A stretch of DNA of 64,000 nt from Cladobotryum mycophilum (lineage: Eukaryota > Ascomycota > Sordariomycetes > Hypocreales > Hypocreaceae). A program made the position numbers and the translations under genes. The stretch is from NCBI GenBank assembly GCA_036429605.1, contig JAVFKD010000015.1, positions 2,193,421-2,257,420 on the forward strand, read 5' to 3'. Under the pieces are notes generated by a model, which had not been told where the DNA came from, searched no databases, and saw nothing but the letters and a program-made list of their open reading frames with translations. Positions 10,101 through 22,366 of the stretch are shown piece after piece (within the stretch, counting starts at the first letter, position 1; every line of letters begins with the position of its first letter).

Positions 10101-12193
10101 ATCAAGATTTGGGATTATTTTACAGATGACCCGGATCAATTGTTTCGCCTTAAGGGTTTAGCTCTTGACTGCGCAGTTTCTGGAGGCCACACACCTCTCG
10201 TCTCTTTCCTGTTGCAGCCACAAGGCCTCATCCAAGAGATTTCTACACTTTTAAATCCTCCAGGACCTACGTTAACCATCTTGAACTCGGACGTCGCAAA
10301 CATCACATTGGATTCTTTGAACACAAACATTCGACACCAGCCATTGTTGGATGTAGCAGCTGAGTCGGGCGAAAGCAAAATAGTTTCGCTTTTGCTTGCT
10401 GCGGGAGCGAGGGTAACCAATTCAGCATTGGAGCATGCCGCAAAACAGCCGAACATAAACACAGTTCAAGTGCTTCTCCAAGCCCTCAAACCTCAAGACC
10501 TCCTCCTTGAGCACTGTCAGGCGGTACACCTTGCTGCAGAACGAGGGTATTTGAACATTGTCACGGAGCTCCTTGAATCTGGAGTGGAGATCGATGGTAC
10601 AGACGACCTTAAACAAACTCCACTACACAAGGCCGCAACACGAGGACATACTGAGATCGTGCGTCTACTGCTCGAAAGGGGAGCCAACAGGAACGCCTAT
10701 GACGGCCAGAGTCTCATGCCCTGCCATCTCGCTGCGCAGGGTGGTCATATTGAAACCTACCAAGCTCTCCAAGAAAATGCCCAGGTCCGCCATGATGATC
10801 TGCTGGTGGATATTGCAGTGAGGGGTGGCCATCTTGCAATGGTAAAATATTTATTGTCCTTGAGTTTGCGGACTGTGAGTATGGAAGATCGAAGCATTTT
10901 GAATGCCGCGCTTCTGGAGGCCGCTTCCTGTGGATACCTGTCCATTGTTCGCGAATTGTGCGAAGCTGGCTTGGATCTTAGCAGTCGCACAGGAACCACA
11001 TCCCCCTTCACCGTGCTGCCGCAGGAGGTTACCATGAGATCATTTCTTACTTGGTTACAACTAAAGGAGTGGAAGTTGATGCTCGAGACGAGGCTAAGCG
11101 AACTCCACTTCACCTGGGCGTCGCGTTTCCTAAAGTTGTTCGAGTGCTACTGTCGAAACCAGATGTTGACGTCGACGCTCTCGACTTGGATCAAAGAAGT
11201 CCACTACACATTGCTGCCTTATTGAAGCAATCTACGGATACCGAAGAGTCCATGGAAATGCTCCTCAAGGCTAAGGCAGAGGTGAATGGAGAGGATGAAA
11301 AGAGAAACACTCCACTCCATCTGGCCGCCACGAACGGGTACTCTAAGCTTGTGAAACTACTGCTTGAAGCAGGTGCTAATCCCAATATCATAAATATAAC
11401 AGGAGAGAGTCCGTTACATTGTGCGGCAGATTCGAAAAGAGCCCAGGAGGGAGAGGCCCAAGCTTGCGTAGCGGCGCTTTTGAATCGCGACGCAGAGATG
11501 AATATTCAGGACAACAACAAACAAACTCCGCTTCACCGGGCCGCATTGAGTGGCCTCGTAGAGCCCCTGAGGGCTCTTCTAGAAAAGGGTGCAGATGTTA
11601 CAATCCCGGGTCGATGGGGCCGCAGCGCGTTCACTCAAGCTGTGCAACGAGGCTTTCTCGAACCGTCCCGCTTGCTGCTAGAGAAAGGCTCTGATATTAA
11701 TGGCCATAGCCTGATTACTCCACTATACCTAGCAAGTGCAGGTCAAAACACAAATCTAGTCCGTTTACTCCTGGATCATGGAGCTGACTACACTATTTTA
11801 CCTTCCCAACGCTGGTCTGCGTTACACGTCGCTGCGGATAACGGTACAAAGGAGACTGTACAACTGTTACTGGACAGAGGCTTAGCCGTCGGTGATACAG
11901 ATATGTATGGAAATACCGCCTTGCATTTTGCCTGTAATCGAGGCAGTTTAGAGAAGGTCAAACTTTTGCTGGAGCATGATGCAAATATCAACGCTGTAAC
12001 TAACAGAGGGATAACGCCCTTACAGCGCGCGGTGGCGAACCAACACCTGGCTGTTATACGGCACTTGGTTGATGCACACGCCGATAGATCGATTAAGGAT
12101 GAGTCGGGTTACACAGCCTTGGAGTGGGCTATACAACGAGGGTTGAAAGATGTGGTAGCAGTATTAGAGGAAGCGGACGCAACGAATGTGTGA
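7132..12193 (+). CDS. NLR-type protein: hydrolase-like domain, NACHT NTPase, ankyrin repeats; one-base frameshift
   Basis: Proposed exons are 7132-7446, 7541-7600, 7674-7736, 7780-8167 and 8260-12193, all phase-consistent, giving 1586 residues once one C is added at 11002-11006. Residues 1-280 resemble the alpha/beta-hydrolase (sesB-like) effector of fungal NLRs: FGGFLIKQ (118-125) and FLSTPHR match the usual HSLGGLVVKQ and GTPHRG motifs. The nucleophile Ser is replaced by Gly (117). A NACHT-type NTPase follows, with P-loop GASGSGKT (340-347) and Walker B VVLIIDE (to 442). From about 780 to the end there are ankyrin repeats (TPLHKAA, TPLHLAA, TPLHRAA and others). The frame breaks in one repeat, where TSP should continue LHRAAAGG; the run has five C, not six, near codon 1190. 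Family knowledge: such proteins sense non-self or damage and trigger incompatibility-like death. The gene starts only about 280 bp from the RIP block yet has no RIP-type stops. Confidence 0.85.
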
Positions 12194-12560
12194 GGAGATT
12201 GTAGAACTATTTTTTAAAAAGAAATATGGTGCTGAGTGCCATAATACAAAGCCGCATGCATTGTATTTTGTAGATATAACATTACAGCATGTGTTGTGCG
12301 AATAAATCCAGAGCACGTCCGTTTACCACTTGGATTTGTAGCGTACGCAGTAAGACATTATTATACATCATCTTCATGTGGAGCCAAATCCCAGGTTAGG
12401 ACTGATGGGCCACGACATTCAATTTATTAAGTCTACACCAACAGTCGCAGATTATCAAAAGGCCTTCAACGAGGCAATGAGTGCAGATGTGATTGAAATT
12501 TCGATCCCGATCCCAATAAGCTCAACCATCTACAACGGGTGGAGACCGATGGCAGGTAGG
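12194..12560. other. NLR 3' flank and spacer
   Basis: Contains the 3' end of the NLR and no supported gene until the degenerate coding region begins. A short plus-strand frame from 12378 has no recognisable content. Confidence 0.4.
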
Positions 12561-14390
12561 CAGACAACGAACGACGGGAGACTCCGATGCGTCTCCTCGG
12601 CGACTTCAACAGGTCATTAGAGCGCCTTGCTGTGCGCCTTTGGTTGGTTGAATACAAGGCAATGAAGGCGATATAGAGAGTTCTTCGACGCTGCAAGACC
12701 TTGCCCCTAATTTTTTCTGCGTTGTGATGCCCATTCAATTGACGCGCTCTCACGTTATTGGCGTACGCGACCGGGCGACATTCAAATCGAGCATACTCTT
12801 CCAGACTGGTTCCTGGTCAACAATTTCAAGGCCGTAATGGAACTTGATACTCTTCAATCCCCTCTCCGGATAAATTTCTTCGACAGCAATAGTACCTCGA
12901 TCAACACCACTGACGCTGATGATTACGACGCACCCCAACTCCGTAGGTGGTGGATTTCCCAAGTCCGCAATTAACGAGTCGAAAGACTGCGGCAGCGATG
13001 ACTCCTTCAGCAACGGAAATCTTTGCGGAACAGCCGTCATGCCTGAATATCGGTTTTTGCATGACTAGTTCTCTGAATTACGAGACATCGTTGTTGCGGC
13101 TCTCATTCGCGGCAGTGATGGTCAATTATTCCCATCCCATCCAACCGTTCTACTTCACTCTCTAAAGGAATGCGATACCGCGCTCATTGAGAGAATTTTC
13201 TTCTATTTGGCGAAAGATTTACAGACAAATCTGTTATCTATGGACCTTTGAAGACTTTGAGGACTTAGATTGGAAGTTTGATCACCAAGACATTTGGCAG
13301 CCCGAGCCGAGGTCAGAACCCTCTGGCAGTATGGCCTCCCCTTGCCAAATGTCACATCATTACTTCAGCACCCAGACTAGATACGAAGAATCAAAAAGTG
13401 CCTATGGTAGGACCGGAAGAGCAATTGCAACGATCTTTGACGGGCATGGCACCAAGTCTCGGCAGCACCCGATTTTCGATAAGATGACTGATTCACATCC
13501 TCTCCTAGTCTATGTTAGGCATTCCTCTGAAGTTTGGGTCAAGCTCAGGGGACTCTTGGAAAGCATTTGCAATCGATCCATGTGAGACGGAAATTCGGCC
13601 AGAGAGTTGTCCTCATTGTGACTCTAATCAAGCCTGGCCCACCCCGTCACGACTGAAGAAGACAACGTTTGGGAGCAGCTTTCACTAGCCAAGGAGTCAG
13701 TGGTCAACATAATTCCATCAAATTTTATCGGAAATATTATCTCTACAAGTCCTAAGCGCTGGATACGATGGCGCATAACGGACTACTTTGCCCCGGAGGC
13801 TCTCGATGTTCTCAACCCCTGCTTGTCTTGGATCATGCCTGAAATCGATGAAGAGTATGATGAGGAACCATCGCGTTGGTGGTGAGAACGGTCTCAACAA
13901 GCCGCTCATCAAATTTTGGGCTACACTTTCCGAAAGTCTTATGCAGATCTTGAAGACATCAAAGCTGTTCTATCACGGATTAGGCATCAATTTGACAAGG
14001 ACTTCATCTCAAAATTGGCCAAGAACATCATACACGTGTCTAAGGAAAAAAGTCAAAAGCAATACATCAAAGGTTACAACCGACAGCTGGAGCCAAGGAA
14101 CAGAGCGACTCAAGATGGATTCGAACATGATCCAATATGAGAAAAGAACTCATAAACTGTATCATTAATCCGGATGAGGGCGATGCCAGATCAAGAATTA
14201 GATGGGACGACGGGAAAGCTACGACTAAGTTCGGAGCATCATAGAAAGGCGATGATGAAGACCCGACAGAGCGTTTCGGATCAGATGACGAAGAGCCTAC
14301 TAGACTTTTTGCAACTATTCAATCCAGAGTCTGCTGATGCTAAAATGGAAACTGATGACAATGAAATGGGCACACGAAAAACAAAAGCCC
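12560..14390 (+). pseudogene. degenerate multi-frame coding remnant, family not recognised
   Basis: Plus-strand stretches with clear protein character appear in changing frames. Examples: 12593-12673 (GDFNRSLERLAVRL, then YKAMKAI), 12751-12970 (LPDWFLVNNFKAVMEL, SPLRINFFDSN), 12984-13250 (VVAALIRGSDGQLFPSHP, IERIFFYLAKDLQTNLLSMD), 13640-13885 (VWEQLSLAKESVVNIIPSNF, LNPCLSWIMPEIDEEYDEE) and 13917-14140 (YTFRKSYADLEDIKAVL). They are interrupted by stops, including TAG at 12674 and 13066, each a single C-to-T change from CAG. Some frame changes could be introns, but not all. I could not assign a family. It lies directly upstream of the HET remnant in the same orientation and may be one long gene with it or a separate neighbour. 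Confidence 0.55.
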
Positions 14391-14391
14391 T

Positions 14392-16542
14392 GTGTCTAAG
14401 GAGGTGACACTGTGCGACTTTTGTCTGGAGAATGGAACCTTAGACCTACTCGACTCTGCTTTACAGTTCAGATCTACTACAAATGCGCATCATACCAATG
14501 GACTACCCGATGGGATAATAAAAAATGCCAACAGGTTCAACAAAAGTGTGCAGAATTGGCAAATTAATGGGTTTCTAATCAGTTCCGGGAGTGCGACAAA
14601 CGAGGCAATCGTCAAACTGGGGACGATAACCAACATCAAAGAGCGCAATTGCCCTTTCTGTAAATTCGCCACGCAGATTCTAGTCCCAGAGTTTGACGCC
14701 AATGGGTCGATGTCATCAGTTCTAATCTTTACATGCACGCTTCATGAGCAATTTGGCTCCAGCGCAGATGGATCTCAGGCGGCATCCATCGGGCAAGTGA
14801 AAAGCGTTTCTCGGCAGACTCTCACTAAGAACATATGGATTATGGTCTCCCGCGATTCTACCAATATGTTCATACCCTTGGGCCCAATTAGCTGCTCCAT
14901 TGCACAGGCAGAACATAGTCACAAATTCTCCCACCTCAACGAAGCCCAAGATGTACTAGAGCAAATACCGTATAGACGCAACGTGGGGAGGTTCAAGCAG
15001 GTTTTGGATGGCTATGGCGCCTCTGAGGCAAGAGACACAAAGAACCTGACACCGGCACCGGCTGAGATAAACATCAAGTCGCCTGAAGATCTTAAAACAA
15101 AGTCAATTAGGGAAAAAAGCGCCCTAGCCAAAGTCTCAGGGCGCATTTCACGCCGCGGCAAGACAATAGTAGCCAAGGTAGCGAGTGCTTTGCATTACAA
15201 TAGCGAAGCTTCCAGCACACGAAAGAATCCACTCAAAACTCTCCTCATCGATGCCCAGGACGCTATGCAAGTCACGAAACATCTCGGTAAACGCTTTCTC
15301 TGGGTGGACACACTCTGCATCGTTCAGGATGATGAGTCGCATAGGATAAAACAGCTTCGACACATGGATGCCATCTACAAAAGTGCATACATTACAATCG
15401 TTGCATGGACGGTGACGTCTGCCATCTCGTCTGTACCTGGTATCAGAAGTAAGCTACGTTTGCAGATCATGAGGGAGAGAACCCGAAGAATGGTGCCGGA
15501 GAATCGACTTTCCGCTAACATTCTCATATTAGATGAATATTATAACATCTCTCGCTATGATACCAGGGCATAGACTTTTCAAGAGCGTCTCCTATAACAG
15601 AGATGTCTGGTATTCTACCATCACGAAATTCCCGTTGACTTTGATAGGAGTTCGGCTGGGACGCAGAGCTTGGGCTTTGCAAACTGCAAGACATTCAGCG
15701 CCCTAGAGGCTATGATTGAAGATGGAAATAATGGTGGAAATGATGATGAGATACCCCGGCTTCAAACAGATGTCAAATCTCAGGCGCAAAAGCTCAGATC
15801 ATACATGCGTCTTGTAGAGCAGTACACTAGCCTCAGCCTGACATACCGATCAGACAGACTCAACACTCTGTATGGGCTCTTCGCGCAAATGAAGCCTCAC
15901 ACAGATCCCATGAACTATGGGCTACCTCTCAGTCTCACGTGGAACCCAAAACCCGACTCTACTCCAGCGACACACAATGTCCCTTTCCCTAGCCGGTCTC
16001 GGGCTGGATGGGAAGGAGAGATTAGTTTCTCTCGATGCTTTGCGAATGAAATAAAGGCCAGACTCGGACGCATCGAAGCATCAGCAAAGATGAAATCTCG
16101 TCGTCACCTTTTCTCGTCAAGTGAAGCTACCCATCCCTCGAGTGGTGGCGCTTCTCTTCCAGAGATTGACAACAAGAACTGCAAGATTCTACATTTCACA
16201 ACCGAGACAGTCAATGGAAGCGATATATTGCTCGTCCCTGGAGAAACAGAAGAGTACCACTCGATTGTTGCCAGGTCGGCTGTTGGCGACAAGGCCCCTG
16301 AAGTGGGAAGCCAAGGCCGCGTTAGTTCCGGCTACATCTCCATCGAAAAGTATAAGAATGAGGGGTCCCAATACGAATTCATTCGCATCGCGAACGGTGA
16401 TGATGATGGGCAAGACTTTTCGGTGAATACCATGTTGATCGCCTGGAAGAAGGATGTTGCGGAGAGGGTATGCACGTGCAACTTTAGCAAAGCAGCATGG
16501 GAAAAGGCCGACCGGTCATTGAAGGAGATTCACCTACAATAG
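14392..16542 (+). pseudogene. HET-domain protein, inactivated by two in-frame stops
   Basis: One reading frame runs from about 14392 to the stop at 16540-16542, broken only by TAG at 15571 and TAA at 15595. The first part starts with a Cys motif (CDFC) usual at the N-terminus of HET proteins. It then carries the HET core: FLWVDTLCIVQDD (from 15295) and MDAIYKSAYITIVA. After the stops the frame resumes with RCLVFYHHE, YTSLSLTYRSDRLN and GWEGEI, the usual C-terminal blocks. The local text reads YDTRA-stop-TFQERLL, where HET proteins have YDTRAWTFQERLL. TGG-to-TAG and CAA-to-TAA are both RIP-type changes. Family knowledge: HET domains trigger heterokaryon-incompatibility death; this copy should be dead unless read-through occurs. 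The true start is unclear. Confidence 0.82.
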
Positions 16543-16884
16543 ATATTAGAAACTAGGGGTTCTTTTAAGATGAGATAACTCTTCACAGAAAACTTGGACA
16601 AGTAACATAGATACCATGAAGACGTCCACGGGAACGTTGATGTTGAGATCCCCTCGTACACAGAGCGAGCATTTAGTCTAATCGATGGAAAAGGGGCAAA
16701 CGTGCTGCCAGAAGCATATGCCATATACTTGCCAAATACATTGACAATTGGATGGGAAGAGGTAGTTAATCTTAAATTAATTGACCTCTAACATCTATTA
16801 CTCCTCTATAAATTAATTAAAGGAGATGAGATCCCAGTGCCATACATACCCGCCAGTTGCAATCTATAGGGGCAATCAAGAGCC

Positions 16885-17071
16885 ACACACACGCAGAGAG
16901 AGAGAGAGAGAGATACACAGACATACACAGACAAACACAGATGTATGCAGATACATACAAATAGATACAGGCATACATACATGGATATATTACAAATATA
17001 CACAGATATATACAGATACATGTAGATACACAGAGACAAACACAGATGCATACATACACAAACACACACAT
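16885..17071. repeat. GA tract and degenerate ACAGA/ATACA satellite
   Basis: A GA run (16893-16913) leads into about 150 bases of imperfect repeats of CACAGA, ATACA and GATACA units. Both strands stay open through it, yielding low-complexity Cys/Tyr/Val or Thr/Tyr-rich frames that should not be read as genes. Confidence 0.8.
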
Positions 17072-17720
17072 CTTTACAGTGATCCTTTCCCACCCATCCG
17101 GGGGGGGATACAGCGCCGGTCTGGCCATAGTATTTTGTATGTGGTGACCGGCGGTGTTTATTCCCCCCTTGCCACCGATATTATCAACCCCTTGAAGAGA
17201 ATTAGAAGACCAAAAAGGAATGCGTAGCTTACCGTTGACATCTGTCACGATTCCAGAGCCAAGAACGTCAAAATATGATGGATACCCTATTACACTCTCC
17301 TTCATCATCCCATCCAATATACACCGAAACCTCCCCCTCTTTACCTACCTATGTAGTATTATACCCCATACGCAATGCCTTCATAATCGTGCAGCTACCG
17401 GGTACCAATATCATGCCCATATACTAGTCCTCAACACAGACCCGCTCTAGGTAGGAAATATTGTTTGGGGGGAGGGGAAACTGATGATATGACAATGAAT
17501 CAGGGATACGCCATATTGATGCCCCGGGGTGCCTAGGAAACAAGTCCCATCTATCAGATACCTGCGGCCCCCCTCGTACTTCCCCCTTCAATCTTTCTCT
17601 ACGCTTTACGTTCACAAATCCGGGGGAAGCTCCCCTAGCTTGCCACCCGCTCATGGCCCCAATCACAAGCAACCGGACTTTGATCCGATCATTCCTTTCG
17701 TTCATTCATTTCAAACTTTT

Positions 17721-17767
17721 CCTCCTCGTCCTACTACTCGTCCTACTCCTCGTCCTACTCTTCGTCC
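17721..17767. repeat. CTCGTCCTA tandem repeat
   Basis: About four imperfect copies of a nine-to-twelve-base unit built on CTCGTCCTACT. Confidence 0.75.
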
Positions 17768-20700
17768 CCCCTTCCACCCCCTCTCCTCCCACACTCCGAG
17801 TTCTAGACCAAAGTACCGCAGATCTTCATACAGTGCATATCTATTACCCTCACAAAACGGCCCTCGATCCAACTAACCCGTGCCGTATTCCCACTCTAGA
17901 ATACTTCAAAACAAAAACAAAAAATACGGCTGGATGTTTTTCTGCAAGCCTCCGGCCAAACAATGACAATCCAAGGCTTCCCCCGCAAAAAAAAAAAAAA
18001 CGCCCTGAAGAAAGAAAGAAAAAACCTTGATCGCCACAAATACAAAGGACACAAAGGGGGGGGGGGCTTTACCTCCTTACCAAAGTTCGAACCTACATAA
18101 CATTAAACGCATGTTTTCCAAGGTATTTAACAACCTAGCAACGGCCCGCCACCGGTGATGCAAGAAATAAAGGGCTTGGCCTTTGTCAATGGCTTGCTTG
18201 AAAAAAAAATACATTACTTACCTTGCCTTACACATTTATGCTTTTCTCAAATCACATTTGTAACTCCGTATCGGTGACCGACTCACCTGAATTCACTGGC
18301 CCGGAGCAAGGCTTCACCCTGCACAAAAACAGACAAAAACCTTTCTTTCTGCATGTGATTGCTGGGAGGTTGGGGCATTGGCATTGTCACCTTTGTTCCT
18401 TCTTCTTGACTCGTATAAGCGTCCATGTCACTTTTTTACAGTAAAGCCAGGTACGGCGACATCGTAAATTGGTACGATCCTTCGCCCCAAATTCTCCTTT
18501 TTGCCTCCCTTCCCCTCTCCCTTCCCCCCTTTTAAGCCTTGAATCATTGTCATCGCCTCATGTCACTCCCATGATCTCATGTCATCGCCTTGTAACATCA
18601 TCCCATCTTGGTTACCACACACTGCTAACTGCAGCTACTACCACTGCCACCACTAACTCAACTATGTCATTCTCAGCACACGCCTCGTCTGGTCTTGGCC
18701 CTTTGTTGCCTCTTCAAACTTCAAGCTTCATCCTCTTCTTCTACTATACTTAGCTCTACCGTAACATCGCGCAAAAGAAACTTGTACCCCGAGTACTTGA
18801 CACCGGAATTTGTAATCCGAAATACTTTCAATAGTCCACCTTCCAAACAAAGAAATAGGAATCATGCATGTACAGGCCTGTTGACTCTCCTGACTCGGCA
18901 GCTCCCTCACTGTATCCTGTGTTCCCCACATCTGGCCCCTCCACCCCCCGCGGAGGCTGGGATCCTCCTCTTCTAGCGAATACTTTATTCAATGACACCG
19001 TGTTGTTCCAGGCCTTTTTGCTCCATAACGGAGAGCTAAATGGCAGATGGCACGTAAATGTGTCACTTTTTTTGCCGTTGACATATTTCTTTTCTTTTTT
19101 TCTTGTTTCTTCCCCACGATTCTGCCTCTCAGAATTCTTCCGGCGGCTCGACCCTTGGCAGAAGAAGGAACATCTGTAAGAAGCCTTATTTAGTTTCTCT
19201 CTTCCCCTCCCCGGACAGTGGCCGAGGTCGGGCAATGCGACGTTGATAGGACACTACAGAGTACTACTGCTACTACCTCAGCGGGTCAAGTAAGTCATTG
19301 GAGGGGAGGACGGCTGTCTTCTGAGCGCTTAGCCGAGATTTGGAACCCAGAGAAGAGGTAGCACCACCAAGCTTGGGCGTTCACTAGACGGAGTCAAGTC
19401 CGTTGACAGAAAGATTGGTGCTTATTGCCCACGGAAGAAAGCCAAAGGCCGAAAGCGCGAGATGGATGGGGCATCAAAGCTCAAGTCAAGTCAAGTAGGG
19501 GGGGCAAAAAGGGGGCTTGCTTTTTTGGTACGAATGAAAAAGGCTGATGGAGAGTAATCCGTATCGTCAAACTTGGAGACGAAGCGAGCCGACAAGGCGT
19601 GGCGGCCAGCGGGACGCGCCTCGCAGAAAACAATATCGATCAAGCCACGGGCTCTGTCCAGAGTCTTCCAGGCAATAAAGGACCCAGAAAAAGTGCAGCT
19701 TCCGAAAATCATCGGTGAATAGCCCAATAACGTAGTCTTTGTTCGTTGGTGCGGGAAAAGACGGCTGTTGGTGGTTGTGCGTTGTTGTGCTGTGCAGTGC
19801 AGCTGTTTGTGAAGCTATCCATCCGTACATATGCGCTTCGTAAAAAAACGTACATATGCAGCAGAAGCGGTACATAAGAAGCTTTTGTTCTTAAAGGGCG
19901 TTGATGACGAGGCTGCGCGCTCATGCAGGACAGTAATACAATTCCCCCCTTGTTCATTTAAAAACAGGCAGATCATAGCCGTAGCTTCATGCCCGTAATT
20001 CCAAGCTGGGCCAGAACGTCAAAAAGCCCCATTTCATTTCCCAATCTTGCGATGATGATGGTAATGATGATGGTGATGATAATAATAGGTAGTGTAGTCC
20101 ACTGTTTTCTCGCTGGTCCTGAGATTTGGGGGCCATGACTTGTACGTCGGTTGTTTCAAAGTTCCCACGAGGCGACAATCCCCCACCGTCACACTGAGCT
20201 CTGCTCGCCCAGGGGTTCATTCTAGGGCTGGGCTGCCAGTGCCAAGTCTCCGTGAGACACAAAAACCACAGTTGGGCGGCGGCGGGCTTCTGGAAGGGAG
20301 AAAAAGTAAAAAAAAACAGTATGAGAAGACTGGCGGCTAAGCCATATGGTGGTGTGTGTGTATGGTGGTGCGTACATATGCCTGCCGTAGCAAGGTGTGG
20401 GAATCCCTTCCCTTGCCCAGCTGGGGAAAATGAAAGCAGAGAGTTCCATGGCAGCAGCAGAGAGGAGGGGAGCAGCGAGAGCAAGCCAAGCCAAGCAAAG
20501 CACCCGTGGCCCCCATGTTACATTCCTCGCGATAAGCAAGGAACGCCCCAGCTTGTGAGATCTCATGGCGGTTTGACTAGTCCGTCCTCGTTACCGTTTG
20601 CAGTTCTGGCTGCAGTAGTTCGTAGCGCCGGGGATCATCGCCGGCGAGGCCATCAAAGACCTTTTTTCTCCCTCCAACCTTCCTAAGCTTTTACATACAT

Positions 20701-21718
20701 GCCTTAGTCCTGCATGAGTCTTGCAGGGCCCGCGCGAAAGTTGCAAAGGCAAGGCCCACTTCGGCAGTGCATTTTGACAAGCGTCCATGGATGTGGGTGG
20801 GATGGAGGCATGGATGAGACGGAATAGCCAGACCGGGAAAGAAACCAATGCCTGGCTGAATGAGATGAGCTATCTATGACGATACCGTCTTGTCATGACC
20901 GGAATTGAAGAGTTTTTCTTTTTTTTTTCCCTTTCCTTCTCTCTCTTCTCTCTCACGCACTTGTTCTCACCATACTAAACCAACCATAGTCAAGAGTAGT
21001 TCAAACTGACATGCCGCGATGAACCGGTTAAGTGAAAACGGCTCGAGTCCTTCATCTTCAGCCCCCCAGCCCGGGGGTGGACAGAAAGGCAATGCAAATT
21101 AGGGGAGGGGGGCAAAAAGACATACACCAAGGAGGGTAACACGAAAGAAAGAAGAGGGCTGGAGAGTGTAAAGCCGCTTCCGTTGGTGTTGGTGTTGGTG
21201 ATGGGGACCGAACCCCGGAAGAAATGTTGATGGGATGAAGAAGAGAAAGAAGAAAAAAGAGGAGTTTTTCTCACATGTTTTAGATTGAAAGCAAGGCAAG
21301 AAGTGAAGGGAAGAAATCAATGCCTTCCACTCTTCTTTCCTTCTCATGTGGCTGTGGCGATACGTGATGAGGCGTTCACAATCTCGACAAAGCCTCATTT
21401 CCAGAACAAGGTGTTTATGCGCGTGTACTATGTGTCTCTTCATCGAGGTGGAGAGCTGGCAAGGTGGAAACGAGTTCCACAAGCAGCCTAACCCAAGTGC
21501 AGAATCAAGCACATGGGGGGCTTGTTGATTGCAGGTTCCCACGTTTTGAGCAGACTGACTCTGTTGTGTTTTTTTTGCCTCTCCCTCCTCGGGCTGCATT
21601 CTACCGAGAGCTGATACCGAAGCCTGCTTCCGTTGATTGCAGTTGTGGGTACGTATCCACAAAGTCTCCGCCACGAAAGGTACTACTCGCACTATACCTA
21701 CCCATGGTAGCCATGCTA

Positions 21719-21720
<2 letters not shown>

Positions 21721-21752
<32 letters not shown>
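21721..21752. repeat. heptamer tandem array (GACCGTG)
   Basis: Four perfect copies of the seven-base unit GACCGTG followed by a partial copy. A seven-base period is uncommon among the mono- to tetranucleotide repeats around it. Confidence 0.85.
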
Positions 21753-21753
<1 letters not shown>

Positions 21754-22175
21754 GTGGATGGATGGTGTAAGAGGTGGAGGTTCAAGGAATAGGGTTGGTT
21801 ATACAAAGTCGTGTTGCTATGTTTATCTTCTTGAGGGGGAGACAGAGAAAGAGGAGACAGAGAAAGAAAGGGGGGCGACTGCTCAACCATCGTATAAACA
21901 GGGACGATGACAAGTTCTGTCATGAATCGTCGCACAACTCTCCATGTCCGATTCAAACAATGCATAAGCTTCAAGCTTGGCAAGGCAATAATGGCTATCC
22001 ATTCCACCGTCCACATCACATCGCATCACATCAACCCACCGCAAAATATATAGTACTCGCATGTCGTATTTGACGGTCGTACCTACATGTAAACGGCACA
22101 CACCACCGATTCATGCAGTGCAACAATGGGGGAGGAGGGAAAAGACTTGGCAACGCTTTTTTCCGTTCCTTCAAA

Positions 22176-22220
22176 CAGAGAGAGAGAGAGAGAGCGAGAG
22201 AGCGAGAGAAAGAGAGAGAA
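22176..22220. repeat. GA microsatellite
   Basis: Run of GA dinucleotides with a few C and A interruptions. Confidence 0.85.
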
Positions 22221-22328
22221 AACGCCCAATCAAAGTTTTCCAATCCAGCCAACCCGACGGTCCAAGTTTTGCCACATGCAAAGCAGAACACACAAGGCAA
22301 CATAACGGAAGTACGGTAAACATAGAGA

Positions 22329-22366
22329 CACACCACCACCATCACCATCACCATCACCACCACCAG
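22329..22366. repeat. CAC/CAT triplet repeat
   Basis: Triplet repeat of CAC and CAT units; one frame would read as poly-His but belongs to no supported gene. Confidence 0.8.

Noticed and set aside
12750..13040. 96-codon minus-strand frame with reasonable composition
   Set aside because: The plus strand of the same DNA reads as the degenerate gene and matches its neighbours in style and orientation.
16817..17317. Open frames rich in Cys/Tyr/Val on both strands
   Set aside because: Caused by the ACAGA/ATACA satellite; a product of simple repeats.
21099..22019. 306-codon minus-strand frame in the gene-poor interval
   Set aside because: Low-complexity, no domain, crosses the heptamer array.
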